Shown here piece after piece: positions 31,874 to 40,804 of a stretch of DNA of 64,000 nucleotides. The stretch is from CAWGUU01 sp963825765 (GTDB taxonomy: Bacteria; Actinomycetota; Acidimicrobiia; Acidimicrobiales; AC-14). A program made the translations under genes and the position numbers. A model generated the notes under the pieces. It saw only the letters and a program-made list of their open reading frames with translations, was not told the DNA's origin and made no database searches. The stretch lies in assembly GCA_963825765.1 (NCBI GenBank), contig CAWGUU010000009.1, forward strand, positions 310,001-374,000, given 5' to 3'. Each line of letters starts with the position of its first letter. Position 1 is the first letter of the stretch.

Positions 31874-32992
31874 ATGGCTGACGAGGGGTACCGCGGACCG
31901 GCAGTCTGCAAGATCGTCGGCATCACGTACCGGCAGCTGGACTACTGGGCCCGCACCGATCTCATCCGCCCCTCGGTCGCCGACGCCCGCGGCAGCGGCA
32001 CCCAGCGCCGCTACTCCTACCGGGACCTCGTCGAGCTGAAGGTCATCAAGGGCCTCCTCGACGCCGGCGTGTCGCTCCAGTCGGCCCGCAAGGCGGTCGA
32101 GTACCTCCGCACCAACCTGGGCGAGGACATCGCCACCGCCAGCCTGGTGATCGACGGGTCGGGATCGGTTCTGGTCCGCACCGACGGCGAGCTTGTCGAC
32201 CTGGTCCGCAGGGGCCAGGGCGTGCTCAGCATCGTGGCCCTGGGCGGGGTGAAGGAAGCCCTCGACGCCGCCATCACCGACCTCCACCGCCCGGAGGAGG
32301 CCGCCGTGGCCGCCACCTCGTCGAACCACCCGGCGGCGGGCGAAGTCTCAGGTGCCAAAGTCTCAGGTGCCAAAGTCTCAGGTGCCAAAGTCTCAGGTGC
32401 CCAAGTCTCAGGTGCCAAGTCTCAGGTGGAGGTTAGGACCCTGGCCCCGCCGGACACTGCTGGAGCCGGCCCAGTCGACCGCGACCCAGTCGAGCAGGTC
32501 CTGGGCGACCCGCCCGGGCTCCGCACGGCGCCCGATGTCCCGGCCCCGCCCCTCCCGCACACCACCGTCCGGTTCGCCCACAACTCCGAGCTCCAGTTCG
32601 CCAAGCTGCTCGACTTCTACGGCGTGGCCTGGGAGTACGAACCCCGAACGTTCGTCCTGGAGACCGACCGCGAGGGCAACCCGAGCCAGGCCTTCGCGCC
32701 CGACTTCTACCTCCCCGCGTACGATCTGTTCATCGAGATCACCACCATGAACCAGAAGCTCGTCACCAAGAAGAACCGCAAGGCCCGCCGGCTCCGCGAG
32801 CTCCACCCGGACGTGCGGATCAAGGTCTTCTACCAGCGCGACTACCTCAACCTGCTGGTGAAGTACGGCCTGGAGCCACCCTCCCAGGACATTCCCGTCG
32901 ACGAGTCGGTGGAGCCGCTGCCCCTGCGGTTCGACGATGTCGACGACGAGAGCCCCGGAGAGTCGCACCAGCGCGGGCGCAAGCCGGCGTGA
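31874..32992 (+). CDS. MerR regulator (Rv1830-like) fused to a PD-(D/E)XK nuclease-like domain
   Basis: A 372-residue protein. Residues 1-80 are a MerR helix-turn-helix (GPAVCKIVGITYRQLDYWARTDLI; QRRYSYRDLVELKVIKGLL) and residues 80-140 its dimerisation part, as in Rv1830. A linker holds five GAKVS-type repeats from a 15-bp minisatellite. Residues about 235-345 look like a PD-(D/E)XK nuclease: ELQFAKLLDFYGVAWEYEPRTF, then PDFYLPAYDLFIEIT (the PD and E-x-T motif) and KNRKARRLRELHPDVRIKVFY. The last repeat is 14 bp, which shifts the frame from VSGAK to SQVEV and so into the nuclease domain. SD-led ATG 31874. The DNA-cutting role is inference. Confidence 0.8.
   Translation: MADEGYRGPAVCKIVGITYRQLDYWARTDLIRPSVADARGSGTQRRYSYRDLVELKVIKGLLDAGVSLQSARKAVEYLRTNLGEDIATASLVIDGSGSVLVRTDGELVDLVRRGQGVLSIVALGGVKEALDAAITDLHRPEEAAVAATSSNHPAAGEVSGAKVSGAKVSGAKVSGAQVSGAKSQVEVRTLAPPDTAGAGPVDRDPVEQVLGDPPGLRTAPDVPAPPLPHTTVRFAHNSELQFAKLLDFYGVAWEYEPRTFVLETDREGNPSQAFAPDFYLPAYDLFIEITTMNQKLVTKKNRKARRLRELHPDVRIKVFYQRDYLNLLVKYGLEPPSQDIPVDESVEPLPLRFDDVDDESPGESHQRGRKPA
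32343..32430 (+). repeat. 15-bp minisatellite in the MerR-nuclease linker
   Basis: AAGTCTCAGGTGCCA is repeated from 32343: four units of 15 bp (the fourth ending CCC), then a 14-bp unit at 32403 and a final partial unit at 32417. Reading frame is kept by the 15-bp units and changed by the 14-bp one. Confidence 0.9.
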
Positions 32993-33798
32993 CGTTCGGC
33001 AGGGACCTCACCCTCGCCCTCGAGCTGGCCGACGTGGCCGACGCCATGACCATGGCGCGGTTCCGGGCCCCTGACCTGCGAGTTCACACCAAGCCCGACC
33101 TCACGCCGGTCACCGAGGTCGACCGCGCGGTGGAGGCCGAGCTCCGCCGCCGGCTGGCGGTGGCCCGGCCCGGGCAGGCGGTGCTGGGCGAGGAGACGCC
33201 CGACCTGGGGTGCCGGTCGGGGGCGGCCCAACGGTGGATCGTCGATCCCATCGACGGCACCAAGAACTACGTGCGTGGCGTCCCGGTGTGGGCCACGCTC
33301 ATCGCCCTCGAGCGCGACGGGAAAATGGTGGTCGGCGTGGTGGCGGCGCCCGCCCTCGGCCGGCGCTGGTGGGCGGCGAAGGGTGAGGGAGCCTGGGCCG
33401 GCAGCGGCGCCGCGCCCGACGACGGCAAGCCGATCCGGGTTTCCACGGTCGGCGAGGTGGAGGACGCCTTCATCAGCTACGACGGGCTGGAGCGCTTCGA
33501 TCCCGACGCCGTCGACGCCGACGCCGACGGACGGCTGGTCCGCCTGGCCCATCGCTGCTGGCGGAGCCGTGGCCTGGGCGACTTCTGGTCCCACGTGCTG
33601 GTGGCCGAGGGCGCCGTCGACATCGCCGCCGAGCCCGTCGTCTCGGTGTGGGACGTGGCCCCGATCCAGGTGATCGTCGAGGAGGCCGGCGGCCGCTTCA
33701 CCGACCTCACCGGCCAGACCCGGTCAGACGGTGGCAGCGCCCTCTCCACCAACGGCCTCCTCCACGACGAGGTCCTCGCCGCCCTCGGGAAGGTGTGA
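32989..33798 (+). CDS. Inositol-monophosphatase family protein (histidinol-phosphatase-like)
   Basis: A 269-residue Mg2+-dependent, Li+-sensitive-type phosphatase. Metal ligands are in GEETP (Glu), DPIDGTKNYVRGVPVWAT (Asp, Asp) and the C-terminal SVWDVAPIQVIVEEAGG (Asp). The closest functional types are HisN-like histidinol phosphatase and inositol monophosphatase; no neighbouring histidine or inositol genes decide between them. GTG 32989 overlaps the preceding stop (GTGA). Confidence 0.85.
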   Translation: MTFGRDLTLALELADVADAMTMARFRAPDLRVHTKPDLTPVTEVDRAVEAELRRRLAVARPGQAVLGEETPDLGCRSGAAQRWIVDPIDGTKNYVRGVPVWATLIALERDGKMVVGVVAAPALGRRWWAAKGEGAWAGSGAAPDDGKPIRVSTVGEVEDAFISYDGLERFDPDAVDADADGRLVRLAHRCWRSRGLGDFWSHVLVAEGAVDIAAEPVVSVWDVAPIQVIVEEAGGRFTDLTGQTRSDGGSALSTNGLLHDEVLAALGKV

Positions 33799-33829
33799 AG
33801 GGGCCGTCGCCGGCCGATACTCTCCCGGC

Positions 33830-34885
33830 GTGCCCAGACTGTCCCCCCTCGACTCCTGCCACCGGGTGCTCGGGGCCAAGATGGTCGACTTCGGCGGCTG
33901 GGAGATGCCTCTGTCGTACCCGACGGGGGTCCTGAAGGAGCACCGCACGTGCCGCACCGGCGCCGTCGTGTTCGACGTCAGCCACCTCGGCACCCTCGGC
34001 GTCAAGGGACCGGACGCCTACTCCCGGCTCCAGCACGCCCTCACCAACGACCTCGACAAGATCGAGCCGGGGCGGGCCCAGTACAGCCACATGCTCGACG
34101 AGGCCGACGGGTCGGTGGTCGACGACGTGATCGTGTGGTGGGTGGGGGCCGACGAGTTCCAGGTCATGCCCAACGCGTCGAACACGGCCAGGGTCGTCGA
34201 CGCCATCGGTGGCGACGACCTCACCGCCACCCGGGCCATGGTCGCGGTGCAGGGGCCGGAGGCCCGGCGGTGGCTGACCGACGTCTCCTCCGACGCCGCC
34301 GGGGTGGGCCACTTCCGGGTGCGGCCCTTCTCCTGGCAGGGCGAGACGTGCCTGGCCGCCGGTACGGGCTACACCGGCGAGGACGGGGTCGAGTGCTCGG
34401 TGCCGGCCGGCGTGGCCATCTCCTTCTGGGAGGCCCTCCTCGACGCCGGCTTCATGCCCGCCGGGCTGGGGGCGCGAGACACGCTCCGGCTGGAAGCCGG
34501 CCTGCCCCTCCACGGCCACGAGCTGGGGCCGGGCATCACGCCCCTGCAGGCCAACCTCGGGTGGGTCGTCTCCTGGGACAAGGGCGACTTCGTGGGCCGG
34601 GCGGCGCTGGAAGCCGAGCGGGCCCGCGGTGTCGATCGCCGGCTGGTGGGACTCGAGGTCGAGGGCCGCCAGCCGCCCCGGGCCGGGTTCAAGGTGATGG
34701 ACCGCGACGGCGCAGTCGGGGAGATCACCAGCGGCAACTTCTCGCCCATGCTCAACCGGGGCATCGCCCTCGCCCTCGTGCGCACCCACATCCGGCCCGG
34801 TGACCGGGTGCGGGTCGACGTCCGGGGCGACTCCATCCCTGCGCTCGTGGTGAAGCCCCCGTTCGTCAAGAAGACCGTCCGGTAG
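33830..34885 (+). CDS. gcvT: Aminomethyltransferase (glycine cleavage T protein)
   Basis: A 351-residue folate-dependent T protein that releases ammonia from the H-protein-bound intermediate and forms methylene-THF. Blocks: LGAKMVDFGGWEMPLSYPTGVLKEH near the start, VFDVSHLGTLGVKGPDA, YTGEDGVECSVPAGVA and DTLRLEAGLPLHGHEL. GTG 33830 follows TACTCT (33818-33823) by 6 nt, so it is leaderless. It heads the gcvT-gcvPA-gcvPB operon, 9 kb downstream of gcvH. Confidence 0.95.
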   Translation: MPRLSPLDSCHRVLGAKMVDFGGWEMPLSYPTGVLKEHRTCRTGAVVFDVSHLGTLGVKGPDAYSRLQHALTNDLDKIEPGRAQYSHMLDEADGSVVDDVIVWWVGADEFQVMPNASNTARVVDAIGGDDLTATRAMVAVQGPEARRWLTDVSSDAAGVGHFRVRPFSWQGETCLAAGTGYTGEDGVECSVPAGVAISFWEALLDAGFMPAGLGARDTLRLEAGLPLHGHELGPGITPLQANLGWVVSWDKGDFVGRAALEAERARGVDRRLVGLEVEGRQPPRAGFKVMDRDGAVGEITSGNFSPMLNRGIALALVRTHIRPGDRVRVDVRGDSIPALVVKPPFVKKTVR

Positions 34886-34889
34886 CCAG

Positions 34890-36239
34890 GTGCCCAGCTT
34901 CGTCCCCCACACCGATGCCGAGGTCGGCGAGATGCTGGCGTCGATCGGGCTCTCGTCGGTGGACGAGCTGTTCTCCATGGTGCCCGAGGCCCTGCGCCTG
35001 GCCGGCGGCCTCGACCTGGAGCCGGGCCTGAGTGAGGCCGACGTCCTCGACCGGGTGGACGAGATCGCCGCCGCCAACCGTCCCGCCGGCCGCGACCTGG
35101 TCTGTTTCGCCGGCGCCGGCGCCTACGACCACGACCTGCCGTCGGTGGTGTCGGCGCTCGCCTTCCGCTCCGAGTTCGTCACCGCCTACACGCCGTACCA
35201 GCCGGAGGTGGCCCAGGGCGTCCTCCAGGCCCTCTTCGAGTACCAGACCCTGGTGTGCCGGCTGACGGGGATGGACGTGGCCAACGCCTCCCTGTACGAC
35301 GGGGCGTCGGCCTGCGTCGAAGCCGTCAACCTGGCGGTGGCCGCCACCGGGCGCAACGAGGTGTGGGTCTCCCGCGGCGTGCACCCGCACTGGCGGGAGG
35401 TCATGGCCACCATGGCCGCCGGCACCGGGCACCGCCTGGTCACCGTCGACCTGGAGGGCGGGCTGACCCGGTGGCCCGACCCGGTCGGGCCGGAGGCGCC
35501 GGGAGCGCCAGTGCCGGGTGCACTCGTCCTCCAGCAGCCCAACTTCCTGGGCTGCCTCGAGGACGTGGCCGCGGCCGGCGAGCTGGCCAGGTCGCACGGC
35601 GCCGCCCTGGTCGTCGCCGCCGACCCGGTGTCGCTCGGACTGCTGCGGCCGCCGGGGGATTTCGGCGCCGACGTGGTGGTGGGGGAGGGCCAGCCGTTCG
35701 GGACGCCGCTGTCCTTCGGCGGGCCCTACCTGGGCGTGTTCGCCTGCCGTCGGGAGCACGTCCGGCGCATCCCGGGTCGGCTGGTGGGCGAGACGGTCGA
35801 CGTGGCCGGCCGGCGGGCCTACGTCACCACCCTGCGGGCGAGGGAGCAGGACATCCGGCGGGAGAAGGCGTCGTCCAACGTCTGCACCAACCAGACGCTG
35901 ATCGCCGTCGCCTTCGCCGTCCACCTGTCCTGGCTGGGCACCGCCGGCCTGCGGACTCTGGCCCTGCGCTGCGCCCGCGGCACCCGCTACGCCCGGGAGG
36001 CGATCCTGGCCATCGACGGCGTGGAGCCTCTCGTCGACGCGCCGGTCCTGCGGGAGTTCGCGGTGGCCACGCCGCTCCCCGCCGACGAGGTCGTCGAACG
36101 GATGGCCGACGAGGGCTTCCTCGCCGGGGTGGCGCTGGGGCCGGAGTATGGGAACGGCCTGCTGGTGGCCGTCACCGAGCGGCGCACCCGCGACGAGATC
36201 GACGCCTTCGCCGCCGCCCTCTCGAAGGTGCTCACGTGA
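34890..36239 (+). CDS. gcvPA: Glycine dehydrogenase (decarboxylating) subunit 1
   Basis: A 449-residue N-terminal half of the split P protein. Typical parts are FVPHTDAEVGEMLASIGLSSVDELF at the start, CFAGAGAYDHDLPSVVSALAFR, TAYTPYQPEVAQGVLQALFEYQ and REQDIRREKASSNVCTNQTL. With subunit 2 it forms the PLP enzyme that decarboxylates glycine and loads the H protein. It starts 4 nt after gcvT and its stop overlaps the next GTG. The split (A/B) form is less common in actinobacteria, where a single-chain gcvP is usual. Confidence 0.94.
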   Translation: MPSFVPHTDAEVGEMLASIGLSSVDELFSMVPEALRLAGGLDLEPGLSEADVLDRVDEIAAANRPAGRDLVCFAGAGAYDHDLPSVVSALAFRSEFVTAYTPYQPEVAQGVLQALFEYQTLVCRLTGMDVANASLYDGASACVEAVNLAVAATGRNEVWVSRGVHPHWREVMATMAAGTGHRLVTVDLEGGLTRWPDPVGPEAPGAPVPGALVLQQPNFLGCLEDVAAAGELARSHGAALVVAADPVSLGLLRPPGDFGADVVVGEGQPFGTPLSFGGPYLGVFACRREHVRRIPGRLVGETVDVAGRRAYVTTLRAREQDIRREKASSNVCTNQTLIAVAFAVHLSWLGTAGLRTLALRCARGTRYAREAILAIDGVEPLVDAPVLREFAVATPLPADEVVERMADEGFLAGVALGPEYGNGLLVAVTERRTRDEIDAFAAALSKVLT

Positions 36240-37762
36240 CCGTCACCGCGGCGCCCGGCGGCAAGGCCACCAGCGCCCCCCTGATCGGCAGGGACGAGGA
36301 GCCGACGGTCTTCGACCTCTCCGTCGCCGGCCGCAAGGCGTGCTCGTTCCGAACGACCGGCGTGCCGGAGTGGAACGCCGAGGACCTGGTGCCACCGGAG
36401 CACCTCCGCACCGAGCCGGCGCCGGTGGCGGAGGTCTCCGAGCGTGACCTGGTGGCCCACTACACCCGCCTCACCCACCGGCAGTACTCCGTCGACCTGG
36501 GCGCCTACCCCCTCGGTTCGTGCACCATGAAGTACAACCCCAAGCTGTGCAACGACGCGGTGGCCCGACCCGGGCTGGCGGCGGTGCACCCGGCGGCGCC
36601 CACGTCGCTCATCCAGGGCTGGCTCGAGCTGCTCGTCGACCTCGAGGAGTCGCTGTGCCGGATCACCGGGATGGCGGCGGCCACGCTGCAGCCGCCGGCT
36701 GGGGCGGCGGGGGAGCTCACCGGCCTGCTGCTGGTGAGGGCGTGGCACCGGGATGCGGGCACCGGCGGCCGCGAGCGTCGCCGGGTGCTGATCCCCGACT
36801 CCGCCCACGGCACCAACCCGGCGTCGGTCACCCTGGGCGGCTATGACGTCACCCAGGTCCCGTCCGACGCTCGCGGCCTTGTCGACGTGGCCGCCCTGCG
36901 GGAGCGCCTCGACGACGACGTGGCCGCCATCATGCTGACCAACCCCAACACCCTCGGCCTGTTCGAGGAGGACATCGTCGAGATCGCGGCCGCGGTGCAC
37001 GAGGTGGGTGGGCTCCTCTACTACGACGGCGCCAACCTCAACGCAATCCTCGGGGTCACCCGTCCGGGGGACATGGGCTTCGACATCGTGCACATGAACC
37101 TCCACAAGACCTTCGCCGTGCCCCACGGCGGGGGCGGACCGGGCGCGGGACCGGTCGCGGTCACCGAGCGGCTCGCGCCGTACCTGCCCGGACCCCGCCC
37201 CGCCAGGCTCCCGGGCGGCAGGCTTGGCGAGGCCTACGGCTGGGAGCAGCCCGAGCGCTCCATCGGACGGATCCACTCCTGGCACGGCAACGCCCTGGCC
37301 CTGGCCCGGGCCTGGTCCTACCTCGTCTCCCTCGGCTGCGACGGCTTGCGGGAGGTGGCCGACGTCGCCGTCCTCAACGCCAACTGGCTTCGCCACCAGC
37401 TGCGGGGCACCTACGACCTGCCCTACGACCGCCCGTGCATGCACGAGTTCGTGGCGTCGGCCGCCGGGCTCAGGAAGCGCACCGGGGTCCGGGCCCTCGA
37501 CGTGGCCAAGCGCCTCCTCGAGGAGGGGTTCCACTCGCCGACGGTCTACTTCCCGCTGATCGTCGAGGAGGCGCTCATGATCGAGCCGACCGAGACCGAG
37601 AGCCCACAGACGGTCAAGGCCCTGGCCGACGCCCTCGTCTCCATCGCCGAGGGCGCAGCCGACGGCGGGGCCGCGGCGGCTCCCCGGACGACCCCGATCG
37701 GCCGGGTCGACGAGGCCCGCGCCGCCCGCAGCCTCATTCCCACCTGGGACGCCCGGCCCTAG
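36236..37762 (+). CDS. gcvPB: Glycine dehydrogenase (decarboxylating) subunit 2
   Basis: A 508-residue C-terminal half of the P protein carrying the PLP Lys in DIVHMNLHKTFAVPHGGGGP. Also visible: HYTRLTHRQYSVDLGAYPLGSCTMKYNPK, DSAHGTNPASVTLGGYD and TNPNTLGLFEEDI. A C-terminal extension of about 25 residues is Ala/Arg-rich. GTG 36236 overlaps the gcvPA stop, so the two subunits are made together. The L protein (lpd) is not in this window. Confidence 0.95.
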   Translation: MTVTAAPGGKATSAPLIGRDEEPTVFDLSVAGRKACSFRTTGVPEWNAEDLVPPEHLRTEPAPVAEVSERDLVAHYTRLTHRQYSVDLGAYPLGSCTMKYNPKLCNDAVARPGLAAVHPAAPTSLIQGWLELLVDLEESLCRITGMAAATLQPPAGAAGELTGLLLVRAWHRDAGTGGRERRRVLIPDSAHGTNPASVTLGGYDVTQVPSDARGLVDVAALRERLDDDVAAIMLTNPNTLGLFEEDIVEIAAAVHEVGGLLYYDGANLNAILGVTRPGDMGFDIVHMNLHKTFAVPHGGGGPGAGPVAVTERLAPYLPGPRPARLPGGRLGEAYGWEQPERSIGRIHSWHGNALALARAWSYLVSLGCDGLREVADVAVLNANWLRHQLRGTYDLPYDRPCMHEFVASAAGLRKRTGVRALDVAKRLLEEGFHSPTVYFPLIVEEALMIEPTETESPQTVKALADALVSIAEGAADGGAAAAPRTTPIGRVDEARAARSLIPTWDARP

Positions 37763-37877
37763 TCGGATTGCCGTCACGCCAGGGGCTCCAGCCTGTACGG
37801 TGACTCGTCCGGGAGACCACCGGACGCACAACAGCAGAGTTCGGGCACACAGCGTTCGGGGGGGATCACCAGCTCAG

Positions 37878-38960
37878 GTGTCGTACACACGGCCGACGTA
37901 CACACGGCTGAGCAGGCAACGGGTGGTGGTGCTCGCGCTCGTCGCGCTCGGCATCGTCGCCACCGCCTGCAGCAAGCCCGTTCCGCAGTCCCGGATCGTC
38001 CGATCCTCCGACACGACCCCGTCGACCACTGCCGTGACGGTGCCGGCGGCCTCGACCGCCTTGTACCCCCTCACCGGCCTGCCCGTCGACGACCCCGCCA
38101 GGGCCGCCCGGCAGGCCCTGACGGTCAAGATCGAGAACGAGCCGCCCGCCCGACCCCAATCGGGGCTGCAAGCCGCCGACGTCGTCTACGAGATCCTCAT
38201 CGAGGGGGGCGACACCAGGTTCCTGGCCATCTTCCACTCGACCGACGCCGACCCGGTGGGCTCCATCCGCTCCGTCAGGCCCAACGACCACGACCTGGTC
38301 GACCCCATCGGCGGCCTGTTCGCCTACTCCGGCGGCACGCCCAAGTTCGTTGCCCTCCTCCGGCCCCCGATCGTCGACGTCGGCGAGCCGAACCGGCCCG
38401 GCGCCTACTTCACTCGCAGGGAGAAGCAGCCCGACCACCGCCTGTTCTCGTCGACGACCCGTCTCTACGCCGCCGCCGAGTCGAGCCAGTCGACGAAGAC
38501 ACCACCGCGGGCGCTGTTCCAGTTCCTGGCGCCCAGCGCGCCGTTCGAGCCGGCCGGCGTCACATCGGCGACTCACGTCGACACCGCGGTCGGGAACCAG
38601 CGCGTCGCCTACGACTGGGATCCGGCCCTGGGCTGGCTGCGCTCGATCAACGGCCGCCCGCACGTGGTGGAAGGCGGGGAGCAGCTGGCCCCGACCAACG
38701 TGATCGTCCAGTCGGTGTCCTGGGGGACCAGCCCGGGCGACGTCGACACCGTCGGTTCGCCGGTGCCCCTTGCCGAGCTGGTCGGATCCGGCGACGCCCT
38801 GGTCCTCTCCGACGGCAAGGCGGTACGAGCCACGTGGTCGAAGCCGAGCAGCGCCGCGGTCACCTCCTACACGGCCGCTGACGGCACGCCGGTGAAGCTG
38901 AAGCCGGGCCGCACATGGGTGGAGCTCGCCGACCAGGATCGGGCGCCGTCGTTCCGCTAG
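37878..38960 (+). CDS. DUF3048 (YerB-like) lipoprotein
   Basis: A lipoprotein of about 360 residues: basic n-region, hydrophobic segment VVVLALVALGIVATAC with the lipobox Cys, then a Ser/Thr-rich linker and a DUF3048 domain (LTGLPVDDPARAARQALTVKIENEPPARPQSGLQAADVVYE; GGDTRFLAIFHS; SIRSVRPNDHDLV). GTG 37878 gives a normal signal peptide; the longer frame from 37800 would start inside the likely -10 box TACGGT (37796-37801). Role unknown; YerB-like proteins are surface lipoproteins. Confidence 0.88.
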   Translation: MSYTRPTYTRLSRQRVVVLALVALGIVATACSKPVPQSRIVRSSDTTPSTTAVTVPAASTALYPLTGLPVDDPARAARQALTVKIENEPPARPQSGLQAADVVYEILIEGGDTRFLAIFHSTDADPVGSIRSVRPNDHDLVDPIGGLFAYSGGTPKFVALLRPPIVDVGEPNRPGAYFTRREKQPDHRLFSSTTRLYAAAESSQSTKTPPRALFQFLAPSAPFEPAGVTSATHVDTAVGNQRVAYDWDPALGWLRSINGRPHVVEGGEQLAPTNVIVQSVSWGTSPGDVDTVGSPVPLAELVGSGDALVLSDGKAVRATWSKPSSAAVTSYTAADGTPVKLKPGRTWVELADQDRAPSFR

Positions 38961-39001
38961 CGCGACCCATCCGGGGAAGCCGGCGTGGGTAGCCTCTGGC
39001 A

Positions 39002-39574
39002 ATGGAGGAATTGCTGCTGGCGATGGTCGCAGGGTGGGCCATCTTCACGGGCTCGATGATCGGCGGCTTCGCGTACTGCAGGTGGCGCCTGCGCCGCCGG
39101 CTGCGCATCCGTCCCGAGCTGCGCAGCGCGGTGCCGACGTGGTGGCTCGTGCCCGGTACGCCGTCGTCCCGGTTGCACCTGCGGCTGCGCAGGGTCACCG
39201 CCGTCGCCCGCACCGCGGGCGCGACCGACCCGACCCTGCGACCCATGGTCGCCGATGTCCAGGACCACGCGGTGACCTTGGAGGCGCACCTGCTCGTCGT
39301 GGCCCGCTGCGGCCGGCGCGGCGTGGCGTGGCGCCGGGCCATCGACGGAGAGGTCGGCCAACTGGAGGACGTGAGCGCCCGGCTGGCCCACAACGCCCGC
39401 GTCCGGCCGCGGGCGGTCGGCGCCGACACCCTCGACCCGATCGGCGACCTCGGCGAACGGCTGGCCGCCCTCGAGGCCGCCCGCCAGGAGGTGGCCCGGC
39501 TGGAGCAGACAGCCGGCCTGCGCCCGCCGGCCCCGGTTTCACTCAGTGTCCGTGGGGGTCTACCGGCCCGGTAG
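39002..39574 (+). CDS. Membrane-anchored protein of unknown function
   Basis: A 190-residue protein with one N-terminal membrane helix (ELLLAMVAGWAIFTGSMIGGFAY), then a strongly basic segment (CRWRLRRRLRIRPELR) and a helical cytosolic part ending in a short coiled coil (LGERLAALEAARQEVARLEQ). I do not recognise the family. ATG 39002 follows TAGCCT (38990-38995) by 6 nt. Its 3' end overlaps the convergent YibE/F gene by 32 bp. Confidence 0.7.
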   Translation: MEELLLAMVAGWAIFTGSMIGGFAYCRWRLRRRLRIRPELRSAVPTWWLVPGTPSSRLHLRLRRVTAVARTAGATDPTLRPMVADVQDHAVTLEAHLLVVARCGRRGVAWRRAIDGEVGQLEDVSARLAHNARVRPRAVGADTLDPIGDLGERLAALEAARQEVARLEQTAGLRPPAPVSLSVRGGLPAR

Positions 39575-40721
39575 GCGGGTTCGCGGCAACCGGGTGGCGG
39601 GCGGCGATGAGCGCGGCCAGACCGGTGGTGAGCGGCACCGACGCCACCAGGCCGATGCTGCCGACGAGGGTCCGCACCACCTCCTGGGCCACCAGGCCGC
39701 CGGTGATGACCTCCGCCAGCGGTCGGCTGGCCAGGGTGAAGAGGAGCAGCAGCGGCAGCGAGGCGCCGGCGTAGGCGAGAACCAGCGTGTCGACGGTCGA
39801 GGCGATGTGGTCCCGGCCGATGCGCATCGCCGCCCGGTACAGGTCCGACGCAGTCCACGCCGGGTTGGCGCTCCGCAGCGCCCACACCGCCGACGCCTGG
39901 GTGACGGTCACGTCGTTCAGCACGCCGAGAGACCCGATGATGATGCTTCCCAGCAACACCCCCTGGAGGCTCACCTGGGAGGCGCTGATCTGCAGGTACG
40001 CCGTCTCCTCGGTGTTCACGTGGGCGATCGCGGTGGCCTCGACGAACACGGCGGCCAGCACGCCGGTGAGCACCAGGCTGGCAAGTGTGCCCAGGAGCGC
40101 GACGGTGGTCTTGTCGCTGACCCCGTGGGCCAGGTACATCAGCAGGAACATGATGGCCGACGAGCCGACGATCGAGACCAGCAGGGCGTCGTGGCCCTGG
40201 AGGATGGACGGGAGGACGAACGACACCAGCAGGGCGAAGCTCAGCCCCAGGCCGACGAGGGCGGCCAGGCCCCGCAGCCGGCCGACGGCCACGACCGCCC
40301 CCGCGAACAGCAGGCCCAGCCAGATGAGGGATGTCCGCCGCTGGAAGTCGGAGAAGTAGTACCCCACCCCCTCGGGATCGTCGGAGCGGCCCAGCACCAC
40401 GCGGTCGCCCACCCGCAGGCGGGGCTGGCCGGGCCCCTCGGGCAGCTCCAGGGTGGTGTCGCGACCCCGGTCGGGCCCGCTGGTGAGCCGAACCGTCGCC
40501 ACGCGGCACGTCGTCGCCAGCCCCGGCGCCTGCCCCGTGCAGGGGACCACCTGGTCCTTCGTGACCGTCGCGTCGACCAGCTGGACGGGTGGACCGAGGT
40601 AGTCGGGGCGGGAAAGGTCCTCCCGGGGCCAGAGCGCCACCACGCCGATGACCGTCGCCAGCAGCGGCGGCAGCACCGCCAGGAAGAGCGGTCGCGAGAC
40701 GCTGGCCGGCACGATCCTCAT
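39543..40721 (-). CDS. YibE/F family membrane protein
   Basis: A 392-residue membrane protein of YibE/F. After a first helix and an extracytoplasmic OB-like part (VVPCTGQAPGLATTCRVATVRL; RVGDRVVLGRSDDPEG) come about seven membrane helices with the family blocks LAALVGLGLSFALLVSFVLPSILQGHDALL, GSLGVLNDVTVTQASAVWAL and IGRDHIASTVDTLVLAYAGASLPLLLL. Family proteins are of unknown function, possibly transporters. ATG 40721 is chosen; GTG 40724 is equally close. Confidence 0.88.
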   Translation of the reverse strand: MRIVPASVSRPLFLAVLPPLLATVIGVVALWPREDLSRPDYLGPPVQLVDATVTKDQVVPCTGQAPGLATTCRVATVRLTSGPDRGRDTTLELPEGPGQPRLRVGDRVVLGRSDDPEGVGYYFSDFQRRTSLIWLGLLFAGAVVAVGRLRGLAALVGLGLSFALLVSFVLPSILQGHDALLVSIVGSSAIMFLLMYLAHGVSDKTTVALLGTLASLVLTGVLAAVFVEATAIAHVNTEETAYLQISASQVSLQGVLLGSIIIGSLGVLNDVTVTQASAVWALRSANPAWTASDLYRAAMRIGRDHIASTVDTLVLAYAGASLPLLLLFTLASRPLAEVITGGLVAQEVVRTLVGSIGLVASVPLTTGLAALIAARHPVAANPPTGPVDPHGH

Positions 40722-40804
40722 CACGACGAGTCCACCGCCACGAGTCTGCCGCGCCCCGCGCCGGGCGCCTGGGGACCGCTCGCACTCGGGCGTACCCTGG
40801 GACG

